A stretch of DNA of 5,900 nt from Prevotella sp. (GTDB lineage: Bacteria > Bacteroidota > Bacteroidia > Bacteroidales > Dysgonomonadaceae), in assembly GCA_031263965.1 (NCBI GenBank), contig JAISES010000517.1, forward strand, positions 1 to 5,900, read 5' to 3'. The position numbers and the translations under genes are program-made. Below the pieces are notes generated by a model. That model worked only from the letters and a program-made list of their open reading frames with translations. It did not search any database and was not told the DNA's origin. Numbering within the stretch: position 1 is the first letter of the stretch; each line of letters starts with the position of its first letter. Positions 1-5,041 of this stretch are shown in pieces.

Positions 1-79
1 ATATATCGGATAGCGGATGAAGACAACGGCCTGTAACACGAGGATCGCTAACTTCGGAAAAGTAGTTTGATGTTGTCAT
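1..79 (-). CDS. Transposase, ISAs1-like family, N-terminus only (runs off left edge)
   Basis: Read on the minus strand from the ATG at 79-77, a frame stays open to the window edge and gives 26 residues. They include the segment YFSEVSDPRVTGRCLHPLSD. A pattern F-x-x-(I/V)-x-D-P-R-x-x-x-x-(R/K)-x-H-x-L-x-D-I near the N-terminus is typical of ISAs1-type (H-repeat-associated) transposases, in the small domain that precedes the DDE catalytic domain. The catalytic residues would lie to the left of this window, so it is not possible to tell whether the gene is intact. An exact TAnnTTTG match lies at 92-85 on the same strand, only 5 bases before the start codon, so it would give an almost leaderless transcript. 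The family call rests on recall of the motif, not on a search. The plus-strand reading of the same bases, ending in a stop at 34-36, is then a shadow. Confidence 0.7.
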   Translation of the reverse strand, partial: MTTSNYFSEVSDPRVTGRCLHPLSDI

Positions 80-133
80 GCCGACAAAGATAATGCTTTT
101 AACTCATTAGATAATTTTGATGCGGTTGCCCTG
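1..133 (-). mobile_element. Right-hand end of an ISAs1-like insertion sequence
   Basis: The transposase start lies at 79. Between it and the next gene, the minus strand from 133 inward reads CAGGGCAACCGCATC. From memory, ISAs1-type elements often end with a repeat starting CAGGG, so 133 is my proposed outer edge. This leaves a 54-base non-coding IS end upstream of the transposase, which is plausible for such elements. The opposite terminal repeat and any target-site duplication are outside the window, so the boundary is inferred from one end. The element reads away from the lipoprotein gene at 218 and its edge lies about 85 bases from that gene's start. Confidence 0.55.
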
Positions 134-154
134 TTTTTATTCACAGAAAGCGGG

Positions 155-181
155 TTTGTCTGGTAAAATTTGTTACTTTTG
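155..181 (+). promoter_or_regulatory. Candidate Bacteroidota-type promoter for the lipoprotein gene
   Basis: TACTTTTG at 174-181 matches the Bacteroidota -7 consensus TAnnTTTG exactly. A TTTG at 155-158 could be the -33 element, but the 15-base gap is shorter than the usual 19 or so. Transcription would start near 188, giving a leader of about 30 bases before the ATG at 218. Both boxes lie outside the proposed IS edge at 133, so the promoter does not depend on the IS. No Shine-Dalgarno sequence is visible before the ATG. Confidence 0.4.
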
Positions 182-217
182 AACTAGCTACTAATTATCT
201 AACATCATCTTACAACT

Positions 218-1075
218 ATGAGAAATATATTATTGATATTATCTCTTTTGTTTTTGACATACTCCTGTTCCAGCGATGATCCGTCTCTTCCCGATAGAGA
301 AGGAAATGATCCCGATACTCCCGATAATACATTCAAGCCTATTCGTATCGGGATACGTGCATCAGCCAAAGATGCAAATATTTTTGACGATTTGCAATTT
401 ACCCTCTATCCGGATAGGGATTGTAATATGCTCGAAGTGAGGCAGTCGTACGATTTTCTGATATGGCTGGTGCCGGAACTAGATGGACTCCTCAAAATTA
501 TGAGACCTGACGGGTTTACTTTTTCGTGGGGAAACAGTTTTTCTAAAGAAGGAGAATACCACACTATCTTACAAGGATTTAAGGCCAAGAAAATGATATT
601 GTCCGATACTATCATAGTGAATATTAAAAATAAACGGGATATATTAGGTTACAATTGGAAAGATATAAAAGAGAGTCAAAAAGGGCTTTATGGCACCACA
701 GATATTTTTGATTCTCGTTACAGTATTCGCACAAGCAAAGTGTATGAAAATAACTCTCCTGCACTGGAAATATATATGCAGCTCCAATGGAAGGGAACTC
801 TTGCAGGCGAAATCTTGAAAGAATACCAGGAAAGAGAACAGGAAGAGAAGACACTTAATTATATTACCGGTTTGTATGGCGAGCCTAAACTAAGCTACAA
901 AAAAGATGGATCCGCTATTGTAGATACTTACAGGAATACTTTCAAACAAGGAGATAAAACGCTTGTGCCAAGATATATCTGGGAGACAAACACATCAAGA
1001 ATCGTTCTGCTTCAAATATATGGTATATGGGGCGAATGGAACAGTTACTTTGCCATTGCCGAACCAAATAAGTAA
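218..1075 (+). CDS. Hypothetical lipoprotein, probably surface-exposed
   Basis: I do not recognise the family. The 285-residue protein starts with a short lysine-free n-region (MRN), a leucine-rich hydrophobic stretch (residues 4-14) and a lipobox-like LTYSC, making Cys17 the probable lipidated residue. The next residues, SSDDP, resemble the acidic lipoprotein export signal that sends Bacteroidota lipoproteins to the outer face of the outer membrane. Residues 20-38 form an Asp/Pro-rich linker. Residues about 40-137 alternate hydrophobic and polar positions and look like an Ig- or PKD-like beta-sandwich (inference). Residues about 145-285 form a second region with YGEPKLSY near 220 and a hydrophobic strand, SRIVLLQIYGIW, at 260-271. 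No SusC/SusD pair, glycosidase or sigma/anti-sigma gene is adjacent, so the context does not suggest a substrate. The gene looks more AT-rich than its neighbours, and it lies beside an IS, so acquisition by transfer is possible. Confidence 0.85.
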   Translation: MRNILLILSLLFLTYSCSSDDPSLPDREGNDPDTPDNTFKPIRIGIRASAKDANIFDDLQFTLYPDRDCNMLEVRQSYDFLIWLVPELDGLLKIMRPDGFTFSWGNSFSKEGEYHTILQGFKAKKMILSDTIIVNIKNKRDILGYNWKDIKESQKGLYGTTDIFDSRYSIRTSKVYENNSPALEIYMQLQWKGTLAGEILKEYQEREQEEKTLNYITGLYGEPKLSYKKDGSAIVDTYRNTFKQGDKTLVPRYIWETNTSRIVLLQIYGIWGEWNSYFAIAEPNK

Positions 1076-1106
1076 TGATCATTAGAGGTTTATTTATATA
1101 AAATAA

Positions 1107-1183
1107 GAGGGTATGTCAAAAGTCCGTTTTACACTGATTGTCATTGCGGGTCAGGCACTGAATGACAGGATTTTGACACACTC
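1107..1183. repeat. MITE-like palindromic element with imperfect terminal inverted repeats
   Basis: The 221-base gap 1076-1296 contains this element. The left end GAGGGTATGTCAAAAGTCC (1107-1125) and the right end, read on the minus strand as GAGTGTGTCAAAATCC (1183-1168), are imperfect inverted repeats. They share TGTCAAAA, with small gaps and one transition. A second pair, TGTCATT (1139-1145) and AATGACA (1161-1167), is nested inside and contains TGTCATTGCGGGTCAGGC, which resembles the arms of the palindromes around the DedA gene. The element has no coding capacity. The ends resemble IS-type termini, but I cannot assign a family. It may fold into a hairpin downstream of the lipoprotein gene, but no T-tract follows, so a terminator role is not supported. 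The remainder of the gap is AT-rich, with only the candidate hexokinase promoter in it. Confidence 0.5.
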
Positions 1184-1263
1184 GTTGATCTATTTAAGAA
1201 GAAATAACGAATAGACATAAATAGTTTTTGAAGCAAAACCCCGTCCCTTTCTTTAAGAAACTA

Positions 1264-1271
1264 TATATTTG
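1264..1271 (+). promoter_or_regulatory. Candidate -7 box for the hexokinase gene
   Basis: TATATTTG matches the Bacteroidota -7 consensus TAnnTTTG exactly and lies 25 bases before the ATG at 1297. There is no TTTG at the expected -33 distance (the nearest, at 1227-1230, is too far), so only one half of the promoter is recognisable. The leader would be about 20 bases, AT-rich, with no clear Shine-Dalgarno sequence, which is usual in this phylum. Confidence 0.4.
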
Positions 1272-1296
1272 TAAGAATTAAAAAATAAGATTAGCC

Positions 1297-2574
1297 ATGA
1301 ATGAAGAATACTTTAAGCTCGATACCGGGCAGTTAAAAGAAAATGTAACCGAGTTTCGGGAAAGGGTGAAGGAAGGCCTTGAAAAGAAAATGGACGAAAA
1401 GCCGCAGCTCCTGTGCATACCTACCTATATAGTGCCAAATAAGAAAATTAAAAATGCCAGGGTTTTGGTGCTCGATTTGGGAGGAACCAATTATAGGGCG
1501 GCTGTCGTAGAATTTACAAACGGGCAACCCGTGATCCATCCCAAAGACGGATTCAGCAAAAACCTGTCGAAGGAAATGAAACGCGAAACACCTCCCTATA
1601 CCGAGGAAGAATTGTTCGGCGAAATAGCTAATCTTATTGAAGGGCTCGACCTGAAAGGAGTAGATTCCATCGGTTACTGCTTCTCATATCCTGCCGATTC
1701 GGGAACAGACGGCGATGCCAGGTTGCTTCACTGGACTAAGGGTGTGAATATTCCGGAAATGCTTGGACACCAAACAGGAAAGCCGTTGCTCGACTACTTG
1801 AATGCCAATAAAGAAATTAAGAAGAAAACCAAGTTTACCAAGATAAGGGTAATCAACGATACGGTTGCAGCTTTGTTCTCAGGCCTTACCGACGTAAAAT
1901 CTCAGGCTCATATCGGGCTGATTGTTGGCACAGGAACCAATATGGCTACCTTTATGACCTCTAAGAACATACCGAAGTTAGGTAAAGACTTTGACAAGAA
2001 CTTAGAGCTTCCTGTCAATCTGGAATCCGGCAACTTCCACCCTAAATACCTGACCGTTATAGACGATAAGGTAGACCGGGGATCGGATGGCAAAGGCCGC
2101 CAACGTTTCGAAAAAGCCGTTTCGGGTATGTATCTCGGCGAAATAATGAAATACGTATTCTCTTGCTACGAATTCGACGATGATTTCGATGCGCGCCGTC
2201 TGACTTATATTATGAATTATCCGCATATGCACAGGGACGAATATGTGCAGGCAGCCCGTCAGATATATGTGCGTTCGGCCAAATTGGTCGCTTCATCACT
2301 GGCCGGACTTATTCTCGAACTGGTAGAACAAAGCACGGAGAAGAAAATTACCGATGTGCGCCTTATTGCAGAAGGAAGCCTTTTCTGGAGCGAGGATCGT
2401 AAAGGAAAAAACTATAAGGATCTGGTGATGAGTGAGCTTTATCTCCTGCTCGAAGAGTTCGGGCAAAAGAATGTTGCTGTTCATGTGGACAAGGCAGACA
2501 ATGCCAATCTTATCGGTTCGGCAATAGCCGCATTGTCCGACACCGTGGAAGACTTGAAAAAGGAGAAAAAATAA
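1297..2574 (+). CDS. hexA: Hexokinase, eukaryote-type (hexokinase family, not ROK)
   Basis: ATP-dependent cytoplasmic kinase that phosphorylates glucose and probably other hexoses at carbon 6 for entry into glycolysis. The 425-residue protein shows the landmarks of the yeast/mammalian hexokinase fold in order: phosphate-binding DLGGTN (60-65); sugar-binding FSYP (129-132) and WTKG (146-149); the catalytic-base motif VINDTV with Asp188 (185-190); GLIVGTGTN (207-215); NLESG with the likely glucose-contacting Glu243; SGMYLGE (276-282); and the adenosine-side AEGSLF (359-363, Ala358 preceding). The ROK-family zinc-binding cysteine motif is absent. Length fits a single catalytic unit, so it is not a duplicated mammalian-type enzyme. 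Bacteroides fragilis has a related enzyme called HexA, hence the symbol; orthology is inferred. The ATG at 1297 is chosen because it follows the -7 box and leaves a normal N-terminal helix before the first motif. The gene appears to be monocistronic, ending at a terminator 20 bases downstream. Confidence 0.93.
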   Translation: MNEEYFKLDTGQLKENVTEFRERVKEGLEKKMDEKPQLLCIPTYIVPNKKIKNARVLVLDLGGTNYRAAVVEFTNGQPVIHPKDGFSKNLSKEMKRETPPYTEEELFGEIANLIEGLDLKGVDSIGYCFSYPADSGTDGDARLLHWTKGVNIPEMLGHQTGKPLLDYLNANKEIKKKTKFTKIRVINDTVAALFSGLTDVKSQAHIGLIVGTGTNMATFMTSKNIPKLGKDFDKNLELPVNLESGNFHPKYLTVIDDKVDRGSDGKGRQRFEKAVSGMYLGEIMKYVFSCYEFDDDFDARRLTYIMNYPHMHRDEYVQAARQIYVRSAKLVASSLAGLILELVEQSTEKKITDVRLIAEGSLFWSEDRKGKNYKDLVMSELYLLLEEFGQKNVAVHVDKADNANLIGSAIAALSDTVEDLKKEKK

Positions 2575-2593
2575 TCGGAAATAAATCATAGAC

Positions 2594-2620
2594 AAAGAGC
2601 TGCTTCCAAGGCAGCTCTTT
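2594..2620 (+). terminator. Intrinsic terminator after the hexokinase gene
   Basis: A perfect 10-bp stem, AAAGAGCTGC (2594-2603) with GCAGCTCTTT (2611-2620), encloses a 7-base loop and is followed by CCTTAAAT. It begins 20 bases after the hexokinase stop codon. The T-run is mostly inside the stem (TTT) and interrupted by CC, so efficiency may be moderate. It separates the hexokinase gene from mazG, which begins 84 bases further on. In that short gap I see TTTG motifs (2643-2646 and 2664-2667) but no correctly spaced promoter. Confidence 0.8.
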
Positions 2621-2703
2621 CCTTAAATACAAAATATCGTTCTTTGATAGAGTTTTCTTATATTTTGTAAAAAAACAGATACAATTATCGGATAGAATAA
2701 ACA

Positions 2704-3489
2704 ATGGAACATACAAGAGAGCAAAAGATGGAAGCATTTGGCAGGCTTCTCGATATTATGGACGAATTACGCGTTAAATGTCCGTGGGATGCCAAGCAAA
2801 CCAACGAAAGCCTGCGCACAAATACGATAGAGGAGGTGTACGAACTGTGCGAAGCCATAATTCAAAACAGCGATGAGGCTATTAAGAAAGAGTTGGGCGA
2901 CGTATTGCTGCATGTGATTTTCTACTCCAAAATAGGCGAGGAGAAATCGGTTTTTGATGTAGCAGATGTATGCAATGCCCTTTGCGACAAGCTGATATTC
3001 CGTCATCCACATGTTTTTGGCGATGATGCTGCCAGGACAGCCGGCGAGGTGGAAAAATCGTGGGAGCAGATCAAGTTGAAAGAGAAGGGTGGAAATAAAA
3101 CCATCCTTGAAGGTGTCCCTGCTTCACTGCCATCTGTCGCCAAAGCCCACCGCATACAGGATAAAGCGCGTAATGCAGGTTTCGACTGGGAGAAGAAAGA
3201 GGATGTATGGAACAAGGTGTCGGAAGAATTTACCGAGTTGAGGAACGAAATTGCGGACATGAACGACGATAAGATGGAAGCCGAATTCGGCGACCTGTTC
3301 TTTAGCCTCATCAATGCGGCACGGCTCTACAAGGTGAATCCCGACAATGCTCTGGAACGTACCAACCAGAAATTTATCCACCGGTTCAATTATATCGAAC
3401 AGGAATCGAAAAAACAGGGACGCAACCTCAAAGATATGACCCTTGCCGAAATGGATATTCTGTGGGAACAGGCCAAAACAATGGAGTAA
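2704..3489 (+). CDS. mazG: Nucleoside triphosphate pyrophosphohydrolase MazG
   Basis: MazG hydrolyses (d)NTPs to the monophosphate and pyrophosphate. It is cytoplasmic and is thought to remove abnormal nucleotides and, in Escherichia coli, to influence the ppGpp-linked starvation response. The 261-residue protein matches the length of the E. coli enzyme (about 263) and has the typical two tandem all-alpha MazG repeats. The first has CPWD (26-29), the metal-binding EExxE at 43-47 (EEVYE) and ExxD at 63-66 (ELGD), followed by RHPHVFGD (100-107). The conserved linker SVAKAHRIQDKA (144-155) joins it to the second repeat, with EExxE at 174-178 (EEFTE) and ExxD at 194-197 (EFGD). All metal ligands are therefore present in both halves. 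The ATG at 2704 fits the family N-terminus; the Met at residue 9 is a less likely start. It is convergent with the DedA-family gene, with a palindromic repeat between them. Confidence 0.96.
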   Translation: MEHTREQKMEAFGRLLDIMDELRVKCPWDAKQTNESLRTNTIEEVYELCEAIIQNSDEAIKKELGDVLLHVIFYSKIGEEKSVFDVADVCNALCDKLIFRHPHVFGDDAARTAGEVEKSWEQIKLKEKGGNKTILEGVPASLPSVAKAHRIQDKARNAGFDWEKKEDVWNKVSEEFTELRNEIADMNDDKMEAEFGDLFFSLINAARLYKVNPDNALERTNQKFIHRFNYIEQESKKQGRNLKDMTLAEMDILWEQAKTME

Positions 3490-3507
3490 GTGTTATAGAC
3501 AAGGATT

Positions 3508-3588
3508 CCGTCATTGCGAGTCTGAAAGACGAAGCAATCCGGACTATGAAAGTAATAGAGCTTCATCTCCTGTTTTTCGCAATGACGG
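3508..3588 (+). repeat. Palindromic GTCATTGCGAG repeat, copy A (between mazG and the DedA gene)
   Basis: Outer arms CCGTCATTGCGA (3508-3519) and TCGCAATGACGG (3577-3588) are perfect 12-bp inverted repeats. Inside the left arm is a small hairpin, GTCT-GAA-AGAC (3520-3530), followed by GAAGCAATCC (3531-3540). The matching inner right arm is degenerate. The first 36 bases match the reverse complement of copy B (4340-4430) at all but 3 positions. Part of the right arm, AATGACGG, is repeated at 3592-3599. The element lies in the 122-base gap between convergent genes, where it could help termination from both sides, although no clean T-tract follows. Repeats with CGTCATTGCGAG and GAAGCAATC are, from memory, widespread in diverse bacteria. 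Confidence 0.85.
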
Positions 3589-3611
3589 GGAAATGACGGT
3601 TTCTTACTCTC

Positions 3612-4280
3612 TTATTCTGCTTTTTTCGAGCCGTATTTTGCCTTCGCAAATTCATATATGCCCGGTAAGATTGATAAGATTATAATAAAAACAACTACAA
3701 ACTTCAGGTTATTCTGTACAATCGGATGAGTTCCAACGGCATAGCCCAGCAAACAGAATATTGCCACCCATGCCACTCCTCCTACTATATTAAACGAGAA
3801 AAAGTGCTTATATGTCATCTTGCCCATACCCGCTACAAAAGGGGCAAACGTGCGGACAATAGGTACAAAGCGTGCTATAATAATGGTTTTACCACCATGT
3901 TTCTCGTAAAAATGATGCGTTTTTTCCAGATATTCCTGTTTGAAAATTTTTGAATGCGGATTACTAAACAATTTTTGTCCGAAAAATCGTCCGATACTGT
4001 AATTGGCGGCATCGCCCAATATGGCGGCAGCCATAAGCACCCCCAGTAGCCAATAGAAGTGTAAATGATTGCCCGGATTTGCCGTAACAGCCCCTGTCAG
4101 GAATAAAAGGGAATCGCCCGGAAGAAACGGTGTTACAACCAAGCCTGTTTCACAGAAAATAATGAGGAATAAAATAGCGTACACCCATGTGTCGTACTCG
4201 TTTACCAGATAGTTCAAAGCATCCTGAGTGTTGAAAAGCAGTTCATGGATAAAACTCCATGCTTCGTGTAAAAATTCCAT
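3612..4280 (-). CDS. DedA-family integral membrane protein (VTT/SNARE-associated domain)
   Basis: DedA-family proteins sit in the inner membrane and support membrane homeostasis. Recent work links several of them to recycling of the lipid carrier undecaprenyl phosphate, others to proton-dependent transport. This 222-residue protein is of usual length. It shows hydrophobic segments at about 31-64 (re-entrant plus membrane helix), 74-97, 134-152, 161-184 and 193-210. Signature motifs are ETGLVVTPFLPGDSLLF (44-60), GDAANYSIGRFFG (89-101) and ARFVPIVRTFAPFVAGMG (136-153). Glu44, Asp56, Arg137 and Arg143 have the same spacing as the charged residues reported as essential in E. coli YqjA (Glu39, Asp51, Arg130, Arg136), so an active transporter is likely. 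Which substrate it handles cannot be told from sequence. The ATG at 4280 gives a normal amphipathic N-terminus. The gene is convergent with mazG and is flanked on both sides by inverted copies of a palindromic repeat. I see no TAnnTTTG box in the 60 bases upstream. Confidence 0.92.
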   Translation of the reverse strand: MEFLHEAWSFIHELLFNTQDALNYLVNEYDTWVYAILFLIIFCETGLVVTPFLPGDSLLFLTGAVTANPGNHLHFYWLLGVLMAAAILGDAANYSIGRFFGQKLFSNPHSKIFKQEYLEKTHHFYEKHGGKTIIIARFVPIVRTFAPFVAGMGKMTYKHFFSFNIVGGVAWVAIFCLLGYAVGTHPIVQNNLKFVVVFIIILSILPGIYEFAKAKYGSKKAE

Positions 4281-4339
4281 TTTTTAGTTTTGCATTATTA
4301 TAATATAATCAATATCAATCGGTAATATTATACGTTCAA

Positions 4340-4430
4340 TTTCTCTCGTCATTGCGAGGGTTCACCCGAAGCAATCCAGTTACTTCTTTCCAGATTGCTT
4401 CGCCTTTCAGGCTCGCAATGACGGGAGAAA
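4340..4430 (-). repeat. Palindromic GTCATTGCGAG repeat, copy B (upstream of the DedA gene)
   Basis: The outer arms pair CGTCATTGCGAG (4347-4358) with CTCGCAATGACG (4412-4423), and extend outward through TTCTC / GAGAA with one T-G mismatch. Inner arms CGAAGCAATC (4367-4376) and GATTGCTTCG (4393-4402) also pair. Between outer and inner arms each side has its own small hairpin: GGGT-TC-ACCC (4358-4367) and GCCT-TTC-AGGC (4402-4412, partly sharing the stem ends). The whole could fold as a four-arm cloverleaf or cruciform. It is better preserved than copy A and lies in the opposite orientation. It occupies most of the non-coding stretch between the DJ-1 and DedA genes (4281-4492); no coding sequence is visible there. 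It is not followed by a T-tract on the minus strand. Confidence 0.88.
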
Positions 4431-4455
4431 ATTTAAACAAATTCTTATATATAGC

Positions 4456-4481
4456 AAATGATGAGACTCTTCCCATCATTT
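4456..4481 (-). terminator. Weak candidate terminator after the DJ-1-family gene
   Basis: An 8-bp perfect stem, AAATGATG (4456-4463) with CATCATTT (4474-4481), and a 10-base loop lies 11 bases beyond the stop codon of the DJ-1-family gene. On the minus strand the stem ends in TTT followed by GCTATATATAAG, so the T-run is poor and the stem is AT-rich. It may be a weak terminator or a 3'-end stabilising hairpin; chance is possible. Confidence 0.35.
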
Positions 4482-4492
4482 CCAATGTTTTT

Positions 4493-5035
4493 TTACTTTA
4501 CCAGCAACCCTGCCGCAACTGTATCACGCTTTTCCTTTCCGGCAATCAATTCTACCAGTTTCAGGGCAAAATCGATAGTGAGGCCGGGGCCGCGTCCTGT
4601 AGTTATATTTCCGTCTACCACCACAGCTTTGTCGGTCTGCAAGATTGCGCCTTTCAGATATTGTTTAAATCCGGGATAGCAAGTCGCATTTTTGCCGTTC
4701 AGCAAACCCAGTCCGCCTAACACCATCGGTGAAGCACAGATGGCAGCTACCTTCTCTCCCTTGTTGGCAAAGGCAAGCACTTCTTTTTTCATGCCATCGT
4801 GTTCGTTAAATTTGGTTGTTCCACCCGGCAGGACAAGCATTTCGGCTTGCAAAAAATCGGCTTCTTCGAACAGTAAGTCAGCCACTACGGTAACTCCGTG
4901 GCTTGCAACCACTTGTTTGTTACCCGTCAGCGATACGGTTTTCACATCCAACCCGGCACGGCGCAGAACATCTACGGTTGCCACAGCTTCAATCTCCTCA
5001 AATCCGGTCGTGAGAAATACGAATATTGTTTTCAT
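4493..5035 (-). CDS. DJ-1/PfpI-family protein (YajL/DJ-1 subgroup)
   Basis: Small cytoplasmic protein of the DJ-1/ThiJ/PfpI superfamily, 180 residues, the usual single-domain length. It has GFEEIEAV (11-18), where Glu16 matches the active-site Glu18 of human DJ-1. LVLPGG lies at 67-72, and the nucleophile-elbow AAICASP (97-103) has the reactive Cys100 equivalent to Cys106 of DJ-1. TTGRGPG at 145-151 matches the conserved SRGPG loop. These features place it with YajL and DJ-1 rather than the PfpI proteases. Reported roles include protection from oxidative and carbonyl stress; the proposed protein deglycase activity is disputed. The ATG at 5035 lies 6 bases after the stop codon of the upstream TonB-family gene, with a short AGG before it, so the two are probably in one operon. 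That pairing does not by itself explain its role. Confidence 0.93.
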   Translation of the reverse strand: MKTIFVFLTTGFEEIEAVATVDVLRRAGLDVKTVSLTGNKQVVASHGVTVVADLLFEEADFLQAEMLVLPGGTTKFNEHDGMKKEVLAFANKGEKVAAICASPMVLGGLGLLNGKNATCYPGFKQYLKGAILQTDKAVVVDGNITTGRGPGLTIDFALKLVELIAGKEKRDTVAAGLLVK

Positions 5036-5041
5036 ACCTGT

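Noticed and set aside
1..36. Plus-strand open frame ending in TAA at 34-36, as if the tail of an upstream gene
   Set aside because: Only 11 codons, and the minus strand of the same bases encodes a recognisable transposase N-terminus, which explains the region better.
107..202. 10-base inverted repeat TTAGATAATT (107-116) / AATTATCTAA (193-202) around the lipoprotein promoter
   Set aside because: AT-rich and 76 bases apart, with one arm inside the proposed IS and one outside. Chance is the simplest reading.
1073..1084. Perfect 12-base palindrome TAATGATCATTA overlapping the lipoprotein stop codon
   Set aside because: A 12-base perfect palindrome is expected about once in a window of this size by chance, and there is no T-tract or spacing that suggests a terminator or operator.
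2643..2667. TTTG motifs before mazG as a promoter
   Set aside because: No TAnnTTTG match with correct spacing; the nearest forms have one base too few or too many between TA and TTTG.
4352..4720. Plus-strand open frame of 122 codons across the DJ-1 gene end and copy B
   Set aside because: It runs through a palindromic repeat and antisense to a well-conserved gene; its composition is that of a shadow frame.
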